Source of the DNA: an uncultured Bacteriovorax sp.
Lineage (GTDB): Bacteria; Bdellovibrionota; Bacteriovoracia; Bacteriovoracales; Bacteriovoracaceae
Assembly: GCA_946480715.1 (NCBI GenBank)
Contig: CAMLKK010000015.1
Coordinates: 1-64,000 of the forward strand
DNA: 64,000 nucleotides
Reading direction: 5' to 3'
Below, in pieces: positions 42,541-51,151 of this stretch (position 1 is its first letter; every line of letters begins with the position of its first letter). Below the pieces are notes generated by a model. The model had not been told where the DNA came from, ran no database searches, and worked only from the letters and a program-made list of their open reading frames with translations. Both the position numbers and the translations under genes were made by a program.

Positions 42541-43557
42541 GTGAAAAAAATTTTTCTTAGTTCATGTCTTCTTTTTTCTGGGGCCTGCGCAAGCAGCGAA
42601 AATAAATATTCACTTACTGATCATTATAATGGGAAAGTATTCACCAACCAAAACAAAGAAATTGAACCCAAGGGTTTTAAGGATTTGATGAAATGGTGGC
42701 TTGGAACGTCTAAAGATAAGTGGCCGGATGAAGTCATTCCTCCCGTTATCCCCATTAAACCAATTGAAAGAAACAATGAATCTTCAATGATTGCTACCTT
42801 TATCAATCACGCAACTTATCTCGTTCAAATGGATGGCCTGAATATATTAACAGATCCGGTTTACAGTAAAAGAGTTTCACCGGTTACGTTTGCAGGGCCA
42901 AAACGTGCTCATGATCCTGGTGTTCGCTTCGAAGATTTGCCGAAAATCGATGTTGTTTTTATTTCTCACAATCACTATGACCACATGGATAGTGCCACCA
43001 TCGAAAAACTTGCAGAGAGAGACAATCCTCTTTTTATCGTTGCTTTGAAAAATATCGAAACAATGAAAAAATTTAAGGCCAAAAATATTGTTGAGCTTGA
43101 TTGGTGGCAAGAACATAAAATCGGAGACATCCGTTTTATCATGACACCTGTTCAACACTGGTCTTCTAGAACTCCCTTTGATAAGCGTGAAGCTCTGTGG
43201 GGAGGACTTCTTGTAAAAGGAATGAAAAATTCTTTTTTCTTCGGTGGTGATACTGGTTATGGACCACATTTCGTCGATACTTTTAAAAAATATGGTCCAG
43301 TTGATCTTGCTTTATTGCCAATTGGTGCTTATGAACCACGATGGTTTATGAAAGACGTTCACATGAATCCAGAAGATGCAATTCTCGCTCATCTTGATTT
43401 ACATGCAAAACATTCATTAGGCATGCACTATGGAACATTTCAATTAACAAATGAATCGATCGAAGCACCTTTGCAAGATTTAGAACTCGCCAAGCTCAAA
43501 CACAAGATTGAAAATTTTACTGTGTTGAAACCCGCAGAACAAAAAAAATTTCCATAA
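42541..43557 (+). CDS. Lipoprotein metallo-beta-lactamase-fold hydrolase (NAPE-PLD/UlaG-like)
   Basis: 338 residues from a GTG start that directly follows the GST stop. Lipobox LFSGAC near residue 16. Metal motif FISHNHYDHMD (HxHxDH) near 140, then PVQHWSSRTPFD, FFFGGDTGYG and a late GMHYGTF His, the arrangement of N-acyl-phosphatidylethanolamine phospholipase D-like and related hydrolases. GPKRAHDPGVRFEDLPKIDVV is typical of that group. It may act on membrane lipids in the periplasm; substrate is not determined. Last gene of the plus-strand run, followed by a terminator shared with flagellin. Confidence 0.85.
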   Translation: MKKIFLSSCLLFSGACASSENKYSLTDHYNGKVFTNQNKEIEPKGFKDLMKWWLGTSKDKWPDEVIPPVIPIKPIERNNESSMIATFINHATYLVQMDGLNILTDPVYSKRVSPVTFAGPKRAHDPGVRFEDLPKIDVVFISHNHYDHMDSATIEKLAERDNPLFIVALKNIETMKKFKAKNIVELDWWQEHKIGDIRFIMTPVQHWSSRTPFDKREALWGGLLVKGMKNSFFFGGDTGYGPHFVDTFKKYGPVDLALLPIGAYEPRWFMKDVHMNPEDAILAHLDLHAKHSLGMHYGTFQLTNESIEAPLQDLELAKLKHKIENFTVLKPAEQKKFP

Positions 43558-43586
43558 AAAAAAGGGCCGGCCATACTGGCCAGCCC
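43556..43586 (-). terminator. Terminator of the flagellin gene (possibly bidirectional)
   Basis: Minus strand: GGGCTGGCCA, loop GTA, TGGCCGGCCC with one mismatch, then eight T. It lies 30 bases after the flagellin stop. On the plus strand the same hairpin is followed by TTCTTT and may also end the metallo-beta-lactamase transcript. Confidence 0.85.
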
Positions 43587-43615
43587 TTCTTTATAAAAGC
43601 TTAAAAATCTAAAAA

Positions 43616-44449
43616 TTAACCGATCAACTTTAGTGCAGCTTGACCTTGAGAGTTTGCTTGAGAAAGTACTGAAGTACCTGCTGAAGTCAAGATGTTCATC
43701 TTTGTGTTTCTTGCTGATTCTGCAGCGAAATCTGTATCACGGATACGAGAGTTAGCAGCAGATAAGTTTTCACTAGATGTCTGCAAGTTGTTAATTGTCG
43801 ACGTCAGACGGTTTTGAACCGCACCAAGTTCCGCTCTCTGTCCTGATACGTTTTGAATAGCTGTATCGATCTTAGAAAGTGAAGCTTGTGATGATTCTTT
43901 TGACTGAACTGAAAGCTCAGCAATTTGTAGACCATCAAGAGATGCATTTGATCTAGCTGCATCGTACTTGATTCTATCTTGGAAATCATCATTGTTGATA
44001 CCAATTTGGAAATCGTATTTGTCACCTTGACCGTTCAGAAGTTTTTTACCGTTGAACTCAGTCACTTGTGAAATACGCTCAAGCTCTTGCTTAAGGTTTT
44101 GGTATTCAAGATCAGTGAATTTTCTTTCAGACTCACCTACTGTATCTGAAGCTGATTGAACTGCTAGTTCTCTTAATCTGATAAGGATGTTAGAAGCTTC
44201 ATTCAAACCACCTTCTGCAGTTTGAATCATAGAGATACCGTCATTAGCGTTTCTTTCCGCTTGATTGACACCTCTAATTTGTGCTCTTAACTTTTCTGAG
44301 ATCGCTAACCCTGCAGCATCGTCTGCAGCTTTAACGATACGAGTACCAGATGACAACTTACCTAAAGTTGACGCCTGTTCTGCGTTGTTAGCACCAAGTG
44401 TGCGTTGAGCAGCAAGTGATGTAACGTTTGTGTTGATACGTAAACCCAT
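43616..44449 (-). CDS. fliC: Flagellin
   Basis: 277 residues, the short form lacking the variable D2/D3 domains. N-terminus GLRINTNVTSLAAQRTLG, then LSSGTRIVKAADDAAGLAISEKLRAQIRG, QTAEGGLNEAS; C-terminus NSRIRDTDFAAESARNTKMNIL and SVLSQANSQGQAALKLIG, all classical D0/D1 flagellin segments for filament assembly. GGAGG stands before the ATG. A long leader/promoter region (~290 bases) precedes it; I found no convincing sigma-28 or sigma-54 promoter there. Such short flagellins are common in predatory Bdellovibrionota, where several copies usually occur elsewhere. Confidence 0.95.
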   Translation of the reverse strand: MGLRINTNVTSLAAQRTLGANNAEQASTLGKLSSGTRIVKAADDAAGLAISEKLRAQIRGVNQAERNANDGISMIQTAEGGLNEASNILIRLRELAVQSASDTVGESERKFTDLEYQNLKQELERISQVTEFNGKKLLNGQGDKYDFQIGINNDDFQDRIKYDAARSNASLDGLQIAELSVQSKESSQASLSKIDTAIQNVSGQRAELGAVQNRLTSTINNLQTSSENLSAANSRIRDTDFAAESARNTKMNILTSAGTSVLSQANSQGQAALKLIG

Positions 44450-44737
44450 GAGATCCTCCCTGTAGTTTCGGTCGTCCCTCCTTGGTCTTGAACTCTCTTT
44501 GCGAGATGGTCAACGAGCATACTGCTCAACTGAATTTGGTTTCAAGCTTCGTCACCATGACTCGGCCTTTGATTGATGAACTTGTCGTACGTTCTGCAAA
44601 GACCTTTAAAATTTTTTTCATAAATTGTGATTTTTTCATTGGATCTTGTTACTCAGGTATTCCGATATCAATATAGGCAAAATTAAGGAGAAATCCTTCA
44701 TCTTCTATGCAAAAGCTGACGAAAAGTTGACTGTCGT
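44450..44737. promoter_or_regulatory. Divergent intergenic region between flagellin and the signalling set
   Basis: 288 bases without a supported gene; the only small frame here (44482-44676) lacks coding character. It must hold the flagellin promoter and that of the gene at 44738. A CCGATATC motif at ~44659 recalls the sigma-28 -10 (GCCGATAA), but no TAAA box lies at the right distance, so no promoter is called. Confidence 0.3.
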
Positions 44738-47503
44738 ATGGAAAACAAAAAACAGCTCATCATCGTTCCCCCAATGTCAGAAGCTTTAAAAAAGCTTCAT
44801 GAAGTATTGGAAGGAATCGCTGCAGATGAGAACATTGAAATTTCACTCATCGATGATTTGAAGGAACTTGGACAGTTCATTGGATCTTCAGGCCAGTGCC
44901 TTATTCTCTGCGCGAACGCAAAGAAGTGTGCGACTTTTCTTCAAGACAACCGTTTTATTATTTCAAAATCCCACAGTAAGACAATGCTGTTTACGCCGAA
45001 AGAAATACCGGCAAAGACACTCATAAAATTCACAAAAGTTGGTTTAACAGAGTCAATTCTAGAGAACTCTCCACCAAAAACTTTACTGTATAAAATTAAA
45101 CTTCAGCTCCGCTCTATTCGAACGTCTTCCGTAGAAAAAGAAAAAGAAGTTGTTAAAAACATTTCTGATTCAACAGCAGACAGTAAGGCTTTTGCCCAGG
45201 ACGAAGATAAAATTCGTGAAAAAACTTCTACAGAAACGACGATTGAACAGGAAGTTGAGCAGAAGAAAAAATTTGAAGCTGAAAATGAAAATGTCATCGA
45301 TTATGGCGGAAGTTTGAAAGGAAAAATCAAGCCGCAGGAAGATGCCATCGAAACTCACTGGAAATCTAAAAGAAAAACAGAAGAAACTGTTCTGGAAATG
45401 CAGTCCGGTGAAGAGAACTCAAAAGTCAAAACTGAAGAAATGAACGACATTGATCTCTACTACCGCGGGAAAAGAAAAAAAGATTCTGACCTGCTTGAGA
45501 CAGATGAAGAAGAATTCCAGCGATTAAAAAAGCTTGAAGAAGAAATGCAAGAAGCGGAAGCTGCCAAGAGAAAATCAACCTTCCAGGAAGAATATGGAAA
45601 TGATTACATCCGCCAGAAAAAGCTAGAAGATTCTATTGAGTACGACAATGATCTGTTAGGGCTAAAGTCACAAAAAGAAACTACTCTCGATTTAGAAGAA
45701 ACTGAAAAAGAAAAATCAGCGCTAATAGAAGAATATAATCCTCTGGAAGGCAAACGGGCCAAGGCCGCCTCTTCGGAGTTAGATTTAGAGGCCGGCGATA
45801 AAAAAGCAAAAGAGAAAGAAGTTGAAGATTTAGGTGGTCACTACAAGGGTAAAATCAATACTACAACTCTTGAACTTGAAGAAGATTACAAAGAAGAAAA
45901 AGAAGCCACTCACGAAGAGTATGATAATTCAGAGCTTGACCTCGATAAAAAAGATTCGACAGAATTGGAGTTCACAAAAGAAAAAAAGAAAAAAGATGAA
46001 GAAGCTGTTGAAGAATCAAAATCAAAAAAACATGATGGTGAAGTCGATCACCTGAGTGATGATAATATGAACGGAGAGGGTTCTACTGATCATATTGAAA
46101 CATTCATGGGCGGTGTCACGACTTCGTCAAAGAAAGAGATGAACGTTGATTCGGAAGATACGGAATTAGATCTTAAATCAACCGAAGAGTACAACTCTGA
46201 CGAAGATGATGATCAATCTAACGATACTACTACACTCGATCTTGAAGATGCTTCAAAGAAAAACAAAGAAAAAACTGAAACGGAAGAATACGAGAAAGAT
46301 CTATCGCTGAAGAAAACAACTACTACTGAATTAGAATTCGATACAGATAAAGACAATAAATCTGATGAAGATCAAGACAGTGATTCTCGAGCAGGTCTCC
46401 GTCGCGAAAAAATGATGCTTTTGGAAGAAGATTCTGATCTCAACCAGAAAGCAGGCGAAAAATACGAGAATGAAAATGAGATGAATCTTAAAAAGATGTC
46501 TCAATCTAAGCTGGATATTGAAAAGGCCGAAGCTGAACATAATCATGGGAAAGTCGATAAAATCGATACATTCTATAGAAGTGGTGATTCAAAGAAAGTT
46601 GAGCATAGCTGGGATAACCTGACGGATAAAAGAAAGGATGTCGAGCTTGCTCTTTTAAAAGGCAATAAGGCAGATATCAATCTCGAAGGAAATGGCAAAG
46701 GCAAAGATGCTGGGGAAATTACGATTGACTATCGTAAACTAAAACAAGAATTCGATCTCATCAATCGTGGGGAAACCGTTGGTGAATCAAATGCTATTTC
46801 AAGAAGTCATTCAGCATCAGGCGATCCAGAAGATGAAGGTTCATTTAAAGTCGTTGAACTAAATCCTCGTGGACTAGATTTGTCTGTTGCACTTCTCATG
46901 AATATTTTTCAAAAAAATATTAAGCCTAAAACAATCTACGCCCAATTAGCAGAAGATATACTTAACAAATATTCAGGTGTAACTGTTTTTTGGGAATATA
47001 AGGCCTCAGAAAAAAAACATACCGAAGTTTACAATTCTTATAATGAAATACCAGCTCCTACCCTTTCAGTAGAAAAGAAAGAATGGTGGCCGGAGTATAA
47101 AAAAGATTCGGCCCTCTTCCAGCATTTCCAGACAAGATCCATGTATACGTGGCGATGTCCTGAGATAGTAGAGAAAGGTTCAATATGGGAAGATGTTGAA
47201 TTGCCTAGCTGGGCAAAAAATGAGTTAGGCGATAAACGTGTTGAGCTCGCATTTCCTTATTTTGATGGTGTTGATCGAATGGGATTGGCATTAGTCAATT
47301 TCCATGAAGGTATCCGTCCGGAAGACGAACATGCCATACTCACGACCTTAGAAATGGCACGCCATCTTTTACTCGATACAATTCAACGTCAAAAAGCGCC
47401 TGAAGCGAGATCTCAAACAGAAGATGAAACTCTAACTGAAGAGCAACCAAATAAAGTCTTAGGATTTTTTGGAGGTCTCTTCGGTAAAAAGAAGGTGGGC
47501 TGA
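44738..47503 (+). CDS. REC-like / acidic repeat / GAF-like signalling protein
   Basis: 921 residues. Residues 1-125 look like a receiver-type alpha/beta domain without the acidic pocket. Residues ~180-660 are extremely rich in Glu, Asp, Lys and Thr and contain two interspersed degenerate repeats: a TELDLE-type motif (e.g. TTLDLEE, SELDLEA, TTLELEE, TELDLKS, TTLDLED, TELEFDT) and a YxGK-type motif (e.g. GGSLKGKIK, LYYRGKRKK, GGHYKGKIN, DTFYRSGDSK). Residues ~700-890 resemble a GAF domain. The tail VLGFFGGLFGKKK is amphipathic and may touch the membrane. One base overlap with the next gene. No Shine-Dalgarno is evident at this ATG. Function unknown; linked to chemotaxis genes. Confidence 0.75.
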   Translation: MENKKQLIIVPPMSEALKKLHEVLEGIAADENIEISLIDDLKELGQFIGSSGQCLILCANAKKCATFLQDNRFIISKSHSKTMLFTPKEIPAKTLIKFTKVGLTESILENSPPKTLLYKIKLQLRSIRTSSVEKEKEVVKNISDSTADSKAFAQDEDKIREKTSTETTIEQEVEQKKKFEAENENVIDYGGSLKGKIKPQEDAIETHWKSKRKTEETVLEMQSGEENSKVKTEEMNDIDLYYRGKRKKDSDLLETDEEEFQRLKKLEEEMQEAEAAKRKSTFQEEYGNDYIRQKKLEDSIEYDNDLLGLKSQKETTLDLEETEKEKSALIEEYNPLEGKRAKAASSELDLEAGDKKAKEKEVEDLGGHYKGKINTTTLELEEDYKEEKEATHEEYDNSELDLDKKDSTELEFTKEKKKKDEEAVEESKSKKHDGEVDHLSDDNMNGEGSTDHIETFMGGVTTSSKKEMNVDSEDTELDLKSTEEYNSDEDDDQSNDTTTLDLEDASKKNKEKTETEEYEKDLSLKKTTTTELEFDTDKDNKSDEDQDSDSRAGLRREKMMLLEEDSDLNQKAGEKYENENEMNLKKMSQSKLDIEKAEAEHNHGKVDKIDTFYRSGDSKKVEHSWDNLTDKRKDVELALLKGNKADINLEGNGKGKDAGEITIDYRKLKQEFDLINRGETVGESNAISRSHSASGDPEDEGSFKVVELNPRGLDLSVALLMNIFQKNIKPKTIYAQLAEDILNKYSGVTVFWEYKASEKKHTEVYNSYNEIPAPTLSVEKKEWWPEYKKDSALFQHFQTRSMYTWRCPEIVEKGSIWEDVELPSWAKNELGDKRVELAFPYFDGVDRMGLALVNFHEGIRPEDEHAILTTLEMARHLLLDTIQRQKAPEARSQTEDETLTEEQPNKVLGFFGGLFGKKKVG

Positions 47504-48549
47504 TGTTACTCACTGAATATGATTTTTTTATTATCGATAAGACACATCTAAAAGGAAAAAGAACATTTCCTTTCCAGCTTTATATTTTTAATCCCGTTCA
47601 TAAAAAGCATAGTCTCGTTCTTAATGGAAATCGCCCGCTCACACGTGAATTGGAAGAATTCATTGATTATCTCATTGATCGCGGTGGTAAGCTCGCCATT
47701 TTGAAGAAGCAACGACGTACTTTTCTCGTGGCCCAGGAAACACAACCTTCGGAAGTCCCTTCGCTGCAAGAGCGTGAACTTCATCCTCTAGAAAAAGAGA
47801 GGATCATGAACATTAAGCTAAAAGAAATGTTTCTCGAGAAAAATCCTGGTTTCTCACTTCAAAGTGCGTTTGAAAAGGCATGTGAAACTAATGACTTCAA
47901 CTATATTATTGAACACGCAAAAGTTGACATAATTACTTTTAGTGTGACCCACTCACCTACAGTGTCTTTAGCATTAGTATTAGCTAAAACTTATTTGGAT
48001 GGTGATACACACATCAACCGTATAGTTGCTGTTTCCTATTTATTAGCAAAAACACTTAATATAAACGACGAAAGTGCATTAGCAGATATCGTTTGTGGCG
48101 CCTTCCTGGCTCATCTCGGCCTGACTCAAATTCCTCTAACACTCTCTCGTACTCCATATCTCTCTCTCAATGACAAAGAGAAAACGTTGTTTCAAAAACA
48201 CACATTATTAGGGCTGCATCTTATAAAGAAGAGCCATATCGAACTCTCCGAACGATGTAAAAAAATTATTCTTGACCATCATGAACGTGTTAATGGAAAT
48301 GGCTATCCTACTTTTAAATCCGGTGATTCTATAGAAATGTTTTCTCAAGTTGTGGGGGCAGTCTCACATTTGTTTGAGTACTCTTCAGGCAAAATTAATG
48401 GTGCGAACACTCCATTAAAGTCTATAATCTTTAGTATGAAGAATAAGTCATACCTGCCAGGACTGGAATTTGATTTCGGTGAGCGCATTTATGAAGCAAT
48501 TATCACTTTAATAAATACAGAAAATGACGAAAAAAGCAAAGCAGCTTGA
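47503..48549 (+). CDS. HD-GYP domain protein with degenerate HD motif
   Basis: 348 residues. The N-terminal ~130 residues are unrecognised; residues ~150-330 follow the HD-GYP pattern: FLAHLGL where the catalytic HDIGK normally stands, then a TLFQKHTLLG helix, and HHERVNGNGYP intact near 265, followed by VVGAVSHLFEY. HD-GYP proteins hydrolyse c-di-GMP; loss of the metal-binding Asp and the Lys suggests reduced or no hydrolysis, so it may bind rather than degrade the nucleotide. One-base overlap with the preceding repeat protein shows tight coupling. Confidence 0.82.
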   Translation: MLLTEYDFFIIDKTHLKGKRTFPFQLYIFNPVHKKHSLVLNGNRPLTRELEEFIDYLIDRGGKLAILKKQRRTFLVAQETQPSEVPSLQERELHPLEKERIMNIKLKEMFLEKNPGFSLQSAFEKACETNDFNYIIEHAKVDIITFSVTHSPTVSLALVLAKTYLDGDTHINRIVAVSYLLAKTLNINDESALADIVCGAFLAHLGLTQIPLTLSRTPYLSLNDKEKTLFQKHTLLGLHLIKKSHIELSERCKKIILDHHERVNGNGYPTFKSGDSIEMFSQVVGAVSHLFEYSSGKINGANTPLKSIIFSMKNKSYLPGLEFDFGERIYEAIITLINTENDEKSKAA

Positions 48550-48567
48550 AATGTTAAGGAGAAAAAA

Positions 48568-48963
48568 ATGGCGATGAAGGCCGACATGAAAATTCTCGTG
48601 GTTGATGATATGTCAACGATGAGAAAAATTATTAAGAACATGCTCTCGCAAGTTGGTTTTACTAACATTGCAGAAGCTGATGATGGGGCCACTGCATGGC
48701 CAATGATTGAAAGTGCTATTAAAGAAGGCGCTCCTTATGAGTTTATTGTTTCAGACTGGAACATGCCACTTATGTCTGGGCTAGATCTACTTAAAAAAGT
48801 ACGCGCGACTCCTGGTCTGGAAAAACTTCCTTTCCTAATGATTACTGCAGAAGCAGAACAAGGAAACGTTGTTATTGCCGTTAAAGCGGGAGTAAGTAAC
48901 TTTATTGTAAAACCGTTTTCGGCCCAAGTACTTAAAGAAAAAATCGAGAAGATTTTTAAGTAG
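48568..48963 (+). CDS. cheY: CheY-type response regulator
   Basis: 131 residues, single receiver. Acidic pocket D13/D14, phospho-acceptor D63 (VSDWNMP), T93 (MITAEA) and K115 (VKPF), with EADDGATAWPMI after the first strand, close to flagellar-motor CheYs. AAGGAG precedes the ATG. The neighbours (HPt-like protein with CheZ-like tail and CheX phosphatase) suggest that this CheY is inactivated locally and that its output concerns motility. No CheA or methyl-accepting protein is in the window. Confidence 0.92.
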   Translation: MAMKADMKILVVDDMSTMRKIIKNMLSQVGFTNIAEADDGATAWPMIESAIKEGAPYEFIVSDWNMPLMSGLDLLKKVRATPGLEKLPFLMITAEAEQGNVVIAVKAGVSNFIVKPFSAQVLKEKIEKIFK

Positions 48964-48969
48964 TAAATT

Positions 48970-49467
48970 ATGTCGATTTTAAACGATCCTTCAATGAAGG
49001 AAATTATCATTGATTTTTGTAACGAAGCAGATGATTTATTTGCGCAGTTAGAATCTTCATTGGAAATTTTAGAAAGTAATCCTCTTGCAACGAAAGAGCT
49101 CGAAAAATTTGGTCAAATTATTGATCGAATTATGGGAGCTGCTAAATCCATCGGTGCCACAGAGATTGCTACGTTTTGTGAATTGGGAAAAGTTATTGGA
49201 TATAAATCATCTCAAATTACAGACGTTCACCTAATTGAAGTGGTTGTGGCAATCTTATTTGATTCGCTTCATATGTTAAGAAAAATGACTCTTGCCTTGA
49301 GGGCCGGAGACGACAAATGCATGAACAAATTAAATACGAAAGCTTTCGCTACCCGGCTTAATTGGTTATCGGAAAAGTTCAAAGCAATTGAACGAGCTTC
49401 TTGTCAGATTGAGGGTAACCTCAGTCAACAGTCTATTGACGATTTAATGCAGAGTTTAGGTTTATAA
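48970..49467 (+). CDS. HPt-like protein lacking the His, with CheZ/FliM-like C-terminal peptide
   Basis: 165 helical residues. The segment IIDRIMGAAKSIG (residues 50-62) followed by EIATFCELGK fits the phosphotransfer-domain pattern (H-x-x-K-G-S/A-A-x-x-x-G), but the phospho-accepting His is replaced by Asp (D52) and the following Lys by Met. The last 16 residues, NLSQQSIDDLMQSLGL, closely resemble the CheY-binding tail of CheZ (QxxVDDLLxxLGF) and the N-terminal CheY-binding peptide of FliM (LSQxEIDALL). It lies between cheY and cheX. The likely role is a CheY-docking adaptor or phosphatase; it cannot pass phosphate by the standard His. Confidence 0.72.
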   Translation: MSILNDPSMKEIIIDFCNEADDLFAQLESSLEILESNPLATKELEKFGQIIDRIMGAAKSIGATEIATFCELGKVIGYKSSQITDVHLIEVVVAILFDSLHMLRKMTLALRAGDDKCMNKLNTKAFATRLNWLSEKFKAIERASCQIEGNLSQQSIDDLMQSLGL

Positions 49468-49478
49468 TTGGAGATAAA

Positions 49479-49991
49479 ATGGCCGGGGATAACACTTTTA
49501 TAGAATTTTCAAAACCATTTGTAGAAGCTGCAAAAAATGTTTTCAGCACAATGGTTTTTTGCAATATCGAGCCTCAGAAACCTTCTATTAAGACAGACGC
49601 ACTTTCCAAAGGTGATGTGACTGCTGTTTTAGGTCTCAATGGAGAACTGGAAAAAAACGGCAAATCGACTCCTTATAAAGCAATGCTCGTTATCTCATTT
49701 CCCTATGAAACATATTTCAAAGTTGCATCTGCAATGTTGGGCGAACAATACACTTCTTACCATCAAGACATCCGCGATTTAGGTGGTGAGATTGTTAACA
49801 TGATTATGGGTAATGCTAAGAGAGATTTAAAAACTCTTGGATTCACTTCTAACATGGCCATCCCTTCGATGATCGAAGGAAAAGACCATAGCATCCGTTA
49901 CCCAGCTAATACAACTGTGATATTGATTCCGTTTGAAACAAACCACGGAAAAATGTATATGGAATTGTGTTATTCACTGACTGAAAGTTAG
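49479..49991 (+). CDS. cheX: CheX-type CheY-P phosphatase
   Basis: 170 residues. Contains the CheC/CheX/FliY active-site pattern E-x-x-N in DLGGEIVNMIMGNAKRDL (E104, N107), the helix that attacks phospho-aspartate of CheY. N-terminal FIEFSKPFVEAAKNVFSTM is also typical of CheX. TTGGAG precedes the ATG. Following cheY and the pseudo-HPt gene, it is expected to dephosphorylate CheY. Its end overlaps the convergent metallophosphoesterase gene by four bases. Confidence 0.92.
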   Translation: MAGDNTFIEFSKPFVEAAKNVFSTMVFCNIEPQKPSIKTDALSKGDVTAVLGLNGELEKNGKSTPYKAMLVISFPYETYFKVASAMLGEQYTSYHQDIRDLGGEIVNMIMGNAKRDLKTLGFTSNMAIPSMIEGKDHSIRYPANTTVILIPFETNHGKMYMELCYSLTES

Positions 49992-51151
49992 TATCTAAAT
50001 TCCTTAAACGGCAGATCACTTTTCCCGCGCCATTCATTAAGTGAAATTTCCAGGTGGTCGAATTGATCGACTTCCTGGGAACTGAATTCATTTTTTTCAA
50101 GTACATCGACTTTTGCAAAAGTCAGACGAGCGCCATAGAAGTTTTTTCCAAAATCCAGGTTATACATTTTAGTCCACGTCCCAGTATTAATGAAAACTGA
50201 ACCATCATCATATTCACGAAAGATAGGATCATGAGTATGTCCAACGATAAGGGCCTTCACATCGGGATTATTCGTTACATATTCTTCCGTAAGCGTTTCA
50301 TAGTTTTGAAAAAGTTGTATTTCACTTTGAACGTGTTCAAAAACTTCAGAGAGCTTCTTTTTTTGTTTGAAAATTTCAACAAATCTCACCATCAAAAAAT
50401 AATAGAAATTCGCAAATGCAAATCTGAGCGTGTAGAGAGAATCGTAAATAATACCATTGATGATGAACTTATTAACAGGCCTTACTGCATTGATATAATC
50501 TCTTCCCTCTTTAAATTTATTAATAACTCTCGTGACGTAGTAAGATCCCCATGGTGGAATAAAATATTTTTTACCTTCCAGTGAAGTGACTATGGATTTT
50601 TCCATACTGTAGTGGTGGGCCACTTCATACTCATGGCCGTGTTTAAGAACGATTCCCGGCTCAGGAATGTAAACGTCATCAGCATTAAGCAAAATTTTGA
50701 ATTTAAAACGGTCTTCTTCAGGGAATAACTGCATGATGTACGCACGAAGCGAATCAAAAATAAGTTCAGCATCATGATTGCCAAGAATATAAACTAAGCG
50801 GTTCTGAGGAAATGAAAGAAAATCTTTAAGCGCCTCAAAAACATCTGAATGTGCATTGATGATTATTTTTAGTTTTTCCATAGCGGCCTCTTCGCTCCAG
50901 AACTCATCATCAAAATATTCAACGAATGGAACGGCAAGAAGATCGAGAAAATCGCCGTTAATAATCAGCTCAACTTCGCGTTCAGCATAATGACCGCTTG
51001 AATGATAATGGATAAACTCAATGAGTTCTTTATCATAGTGAAAATCTTCTAGAAAATTCTTACGTTTATTAACGTTGAGCCCGGCCCCTAAATGGAGATC
51101 CGATACAACTAGAATGGTTTTGGTAACCTTATTTTTTTGCAGGAATTTCAT
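49988..51151 (-). CDS. Calcineurin-like metallophosphoesterase
   Basis: 387 residues from the ATG at 51151 (392 from the in-frame ATG at 51166). Metal motifs in order: VVSDLHLGAG, NGDFLDLL, LGNHDAELIFD, LKHGHEYEV, VGHTHDPIF. The order DxH, GDxxD, GNHD, GHTH matches the UDP-2,3-diacylglucosamine hydrolase (LpxH)-like subgroup, but the protein is longer and has a helical insertion (residues ~200-290), so a different substrate is likely. It overlaps the exported protein gene upstream by 23 bases. Confidence 0.85.
   Translation of the reverse strand: MKFLQKNKVTKTILVVSDLHLGAGLNVNKRKNFLEDFHYDKELIEFIHYHSSGHYAEREVELIINGDFLDLLAVPFVEYFDDEFWSEEAAMEKLKIIINAHSDVFEALKDFLSFPQNRLVYILGNHDAELIFDSLRAYIMQLFPEEDRFKFKILLNADDVYIPEPGIVLKHGHEYEVAHHYSMEKSIVTSLEGKKYFIPPWGSYYVTRVINKFKEGRDYINAVRPVNKFIINGIIYDSLYTLRFAFANFYYFLMVRFVEIFKQKKKLSEVFEHVQSEIQLFQNYETLTEEYVTNNPDVKALIVGHTHDPIFREYDDGSVFINTGTWTKMYNLDFGKNFYGARLTFAKVDVLEKNEFSSQEVDQFDHLEISLNEWRGKSDLPFKEFRY

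Noticed and set aside
42541..43557. Acyl-homoserine lactonase (quorum quenching) for the lipoprotein metallo-hydrolase
   Set aside because: Shares HxHxDH but the wording fits NAPE-PLD/UlaG-like proteins better and it is lipid-anchored.
44482..44676. 64-codon plus-strand open frame upstream of the signalling set
   Set aside because: No Shine-Dalgarno, no recognisable features; sits in the divergent promoter region of flagellin.
44450..44737. Sigma-28 promoter for flagellin or for the gene at 44738
   Set aside because: A CCGATATC-like -10 exists near 44659 but no TAAA -35 at proper spacing in either direction.
45270..46720. DNA tandem-repeat or CRISPR-like array
   Set aside because: Repeats are visible only in the protein; spacing and DNA sequence are irregular and no direct repeat of constant length exists.
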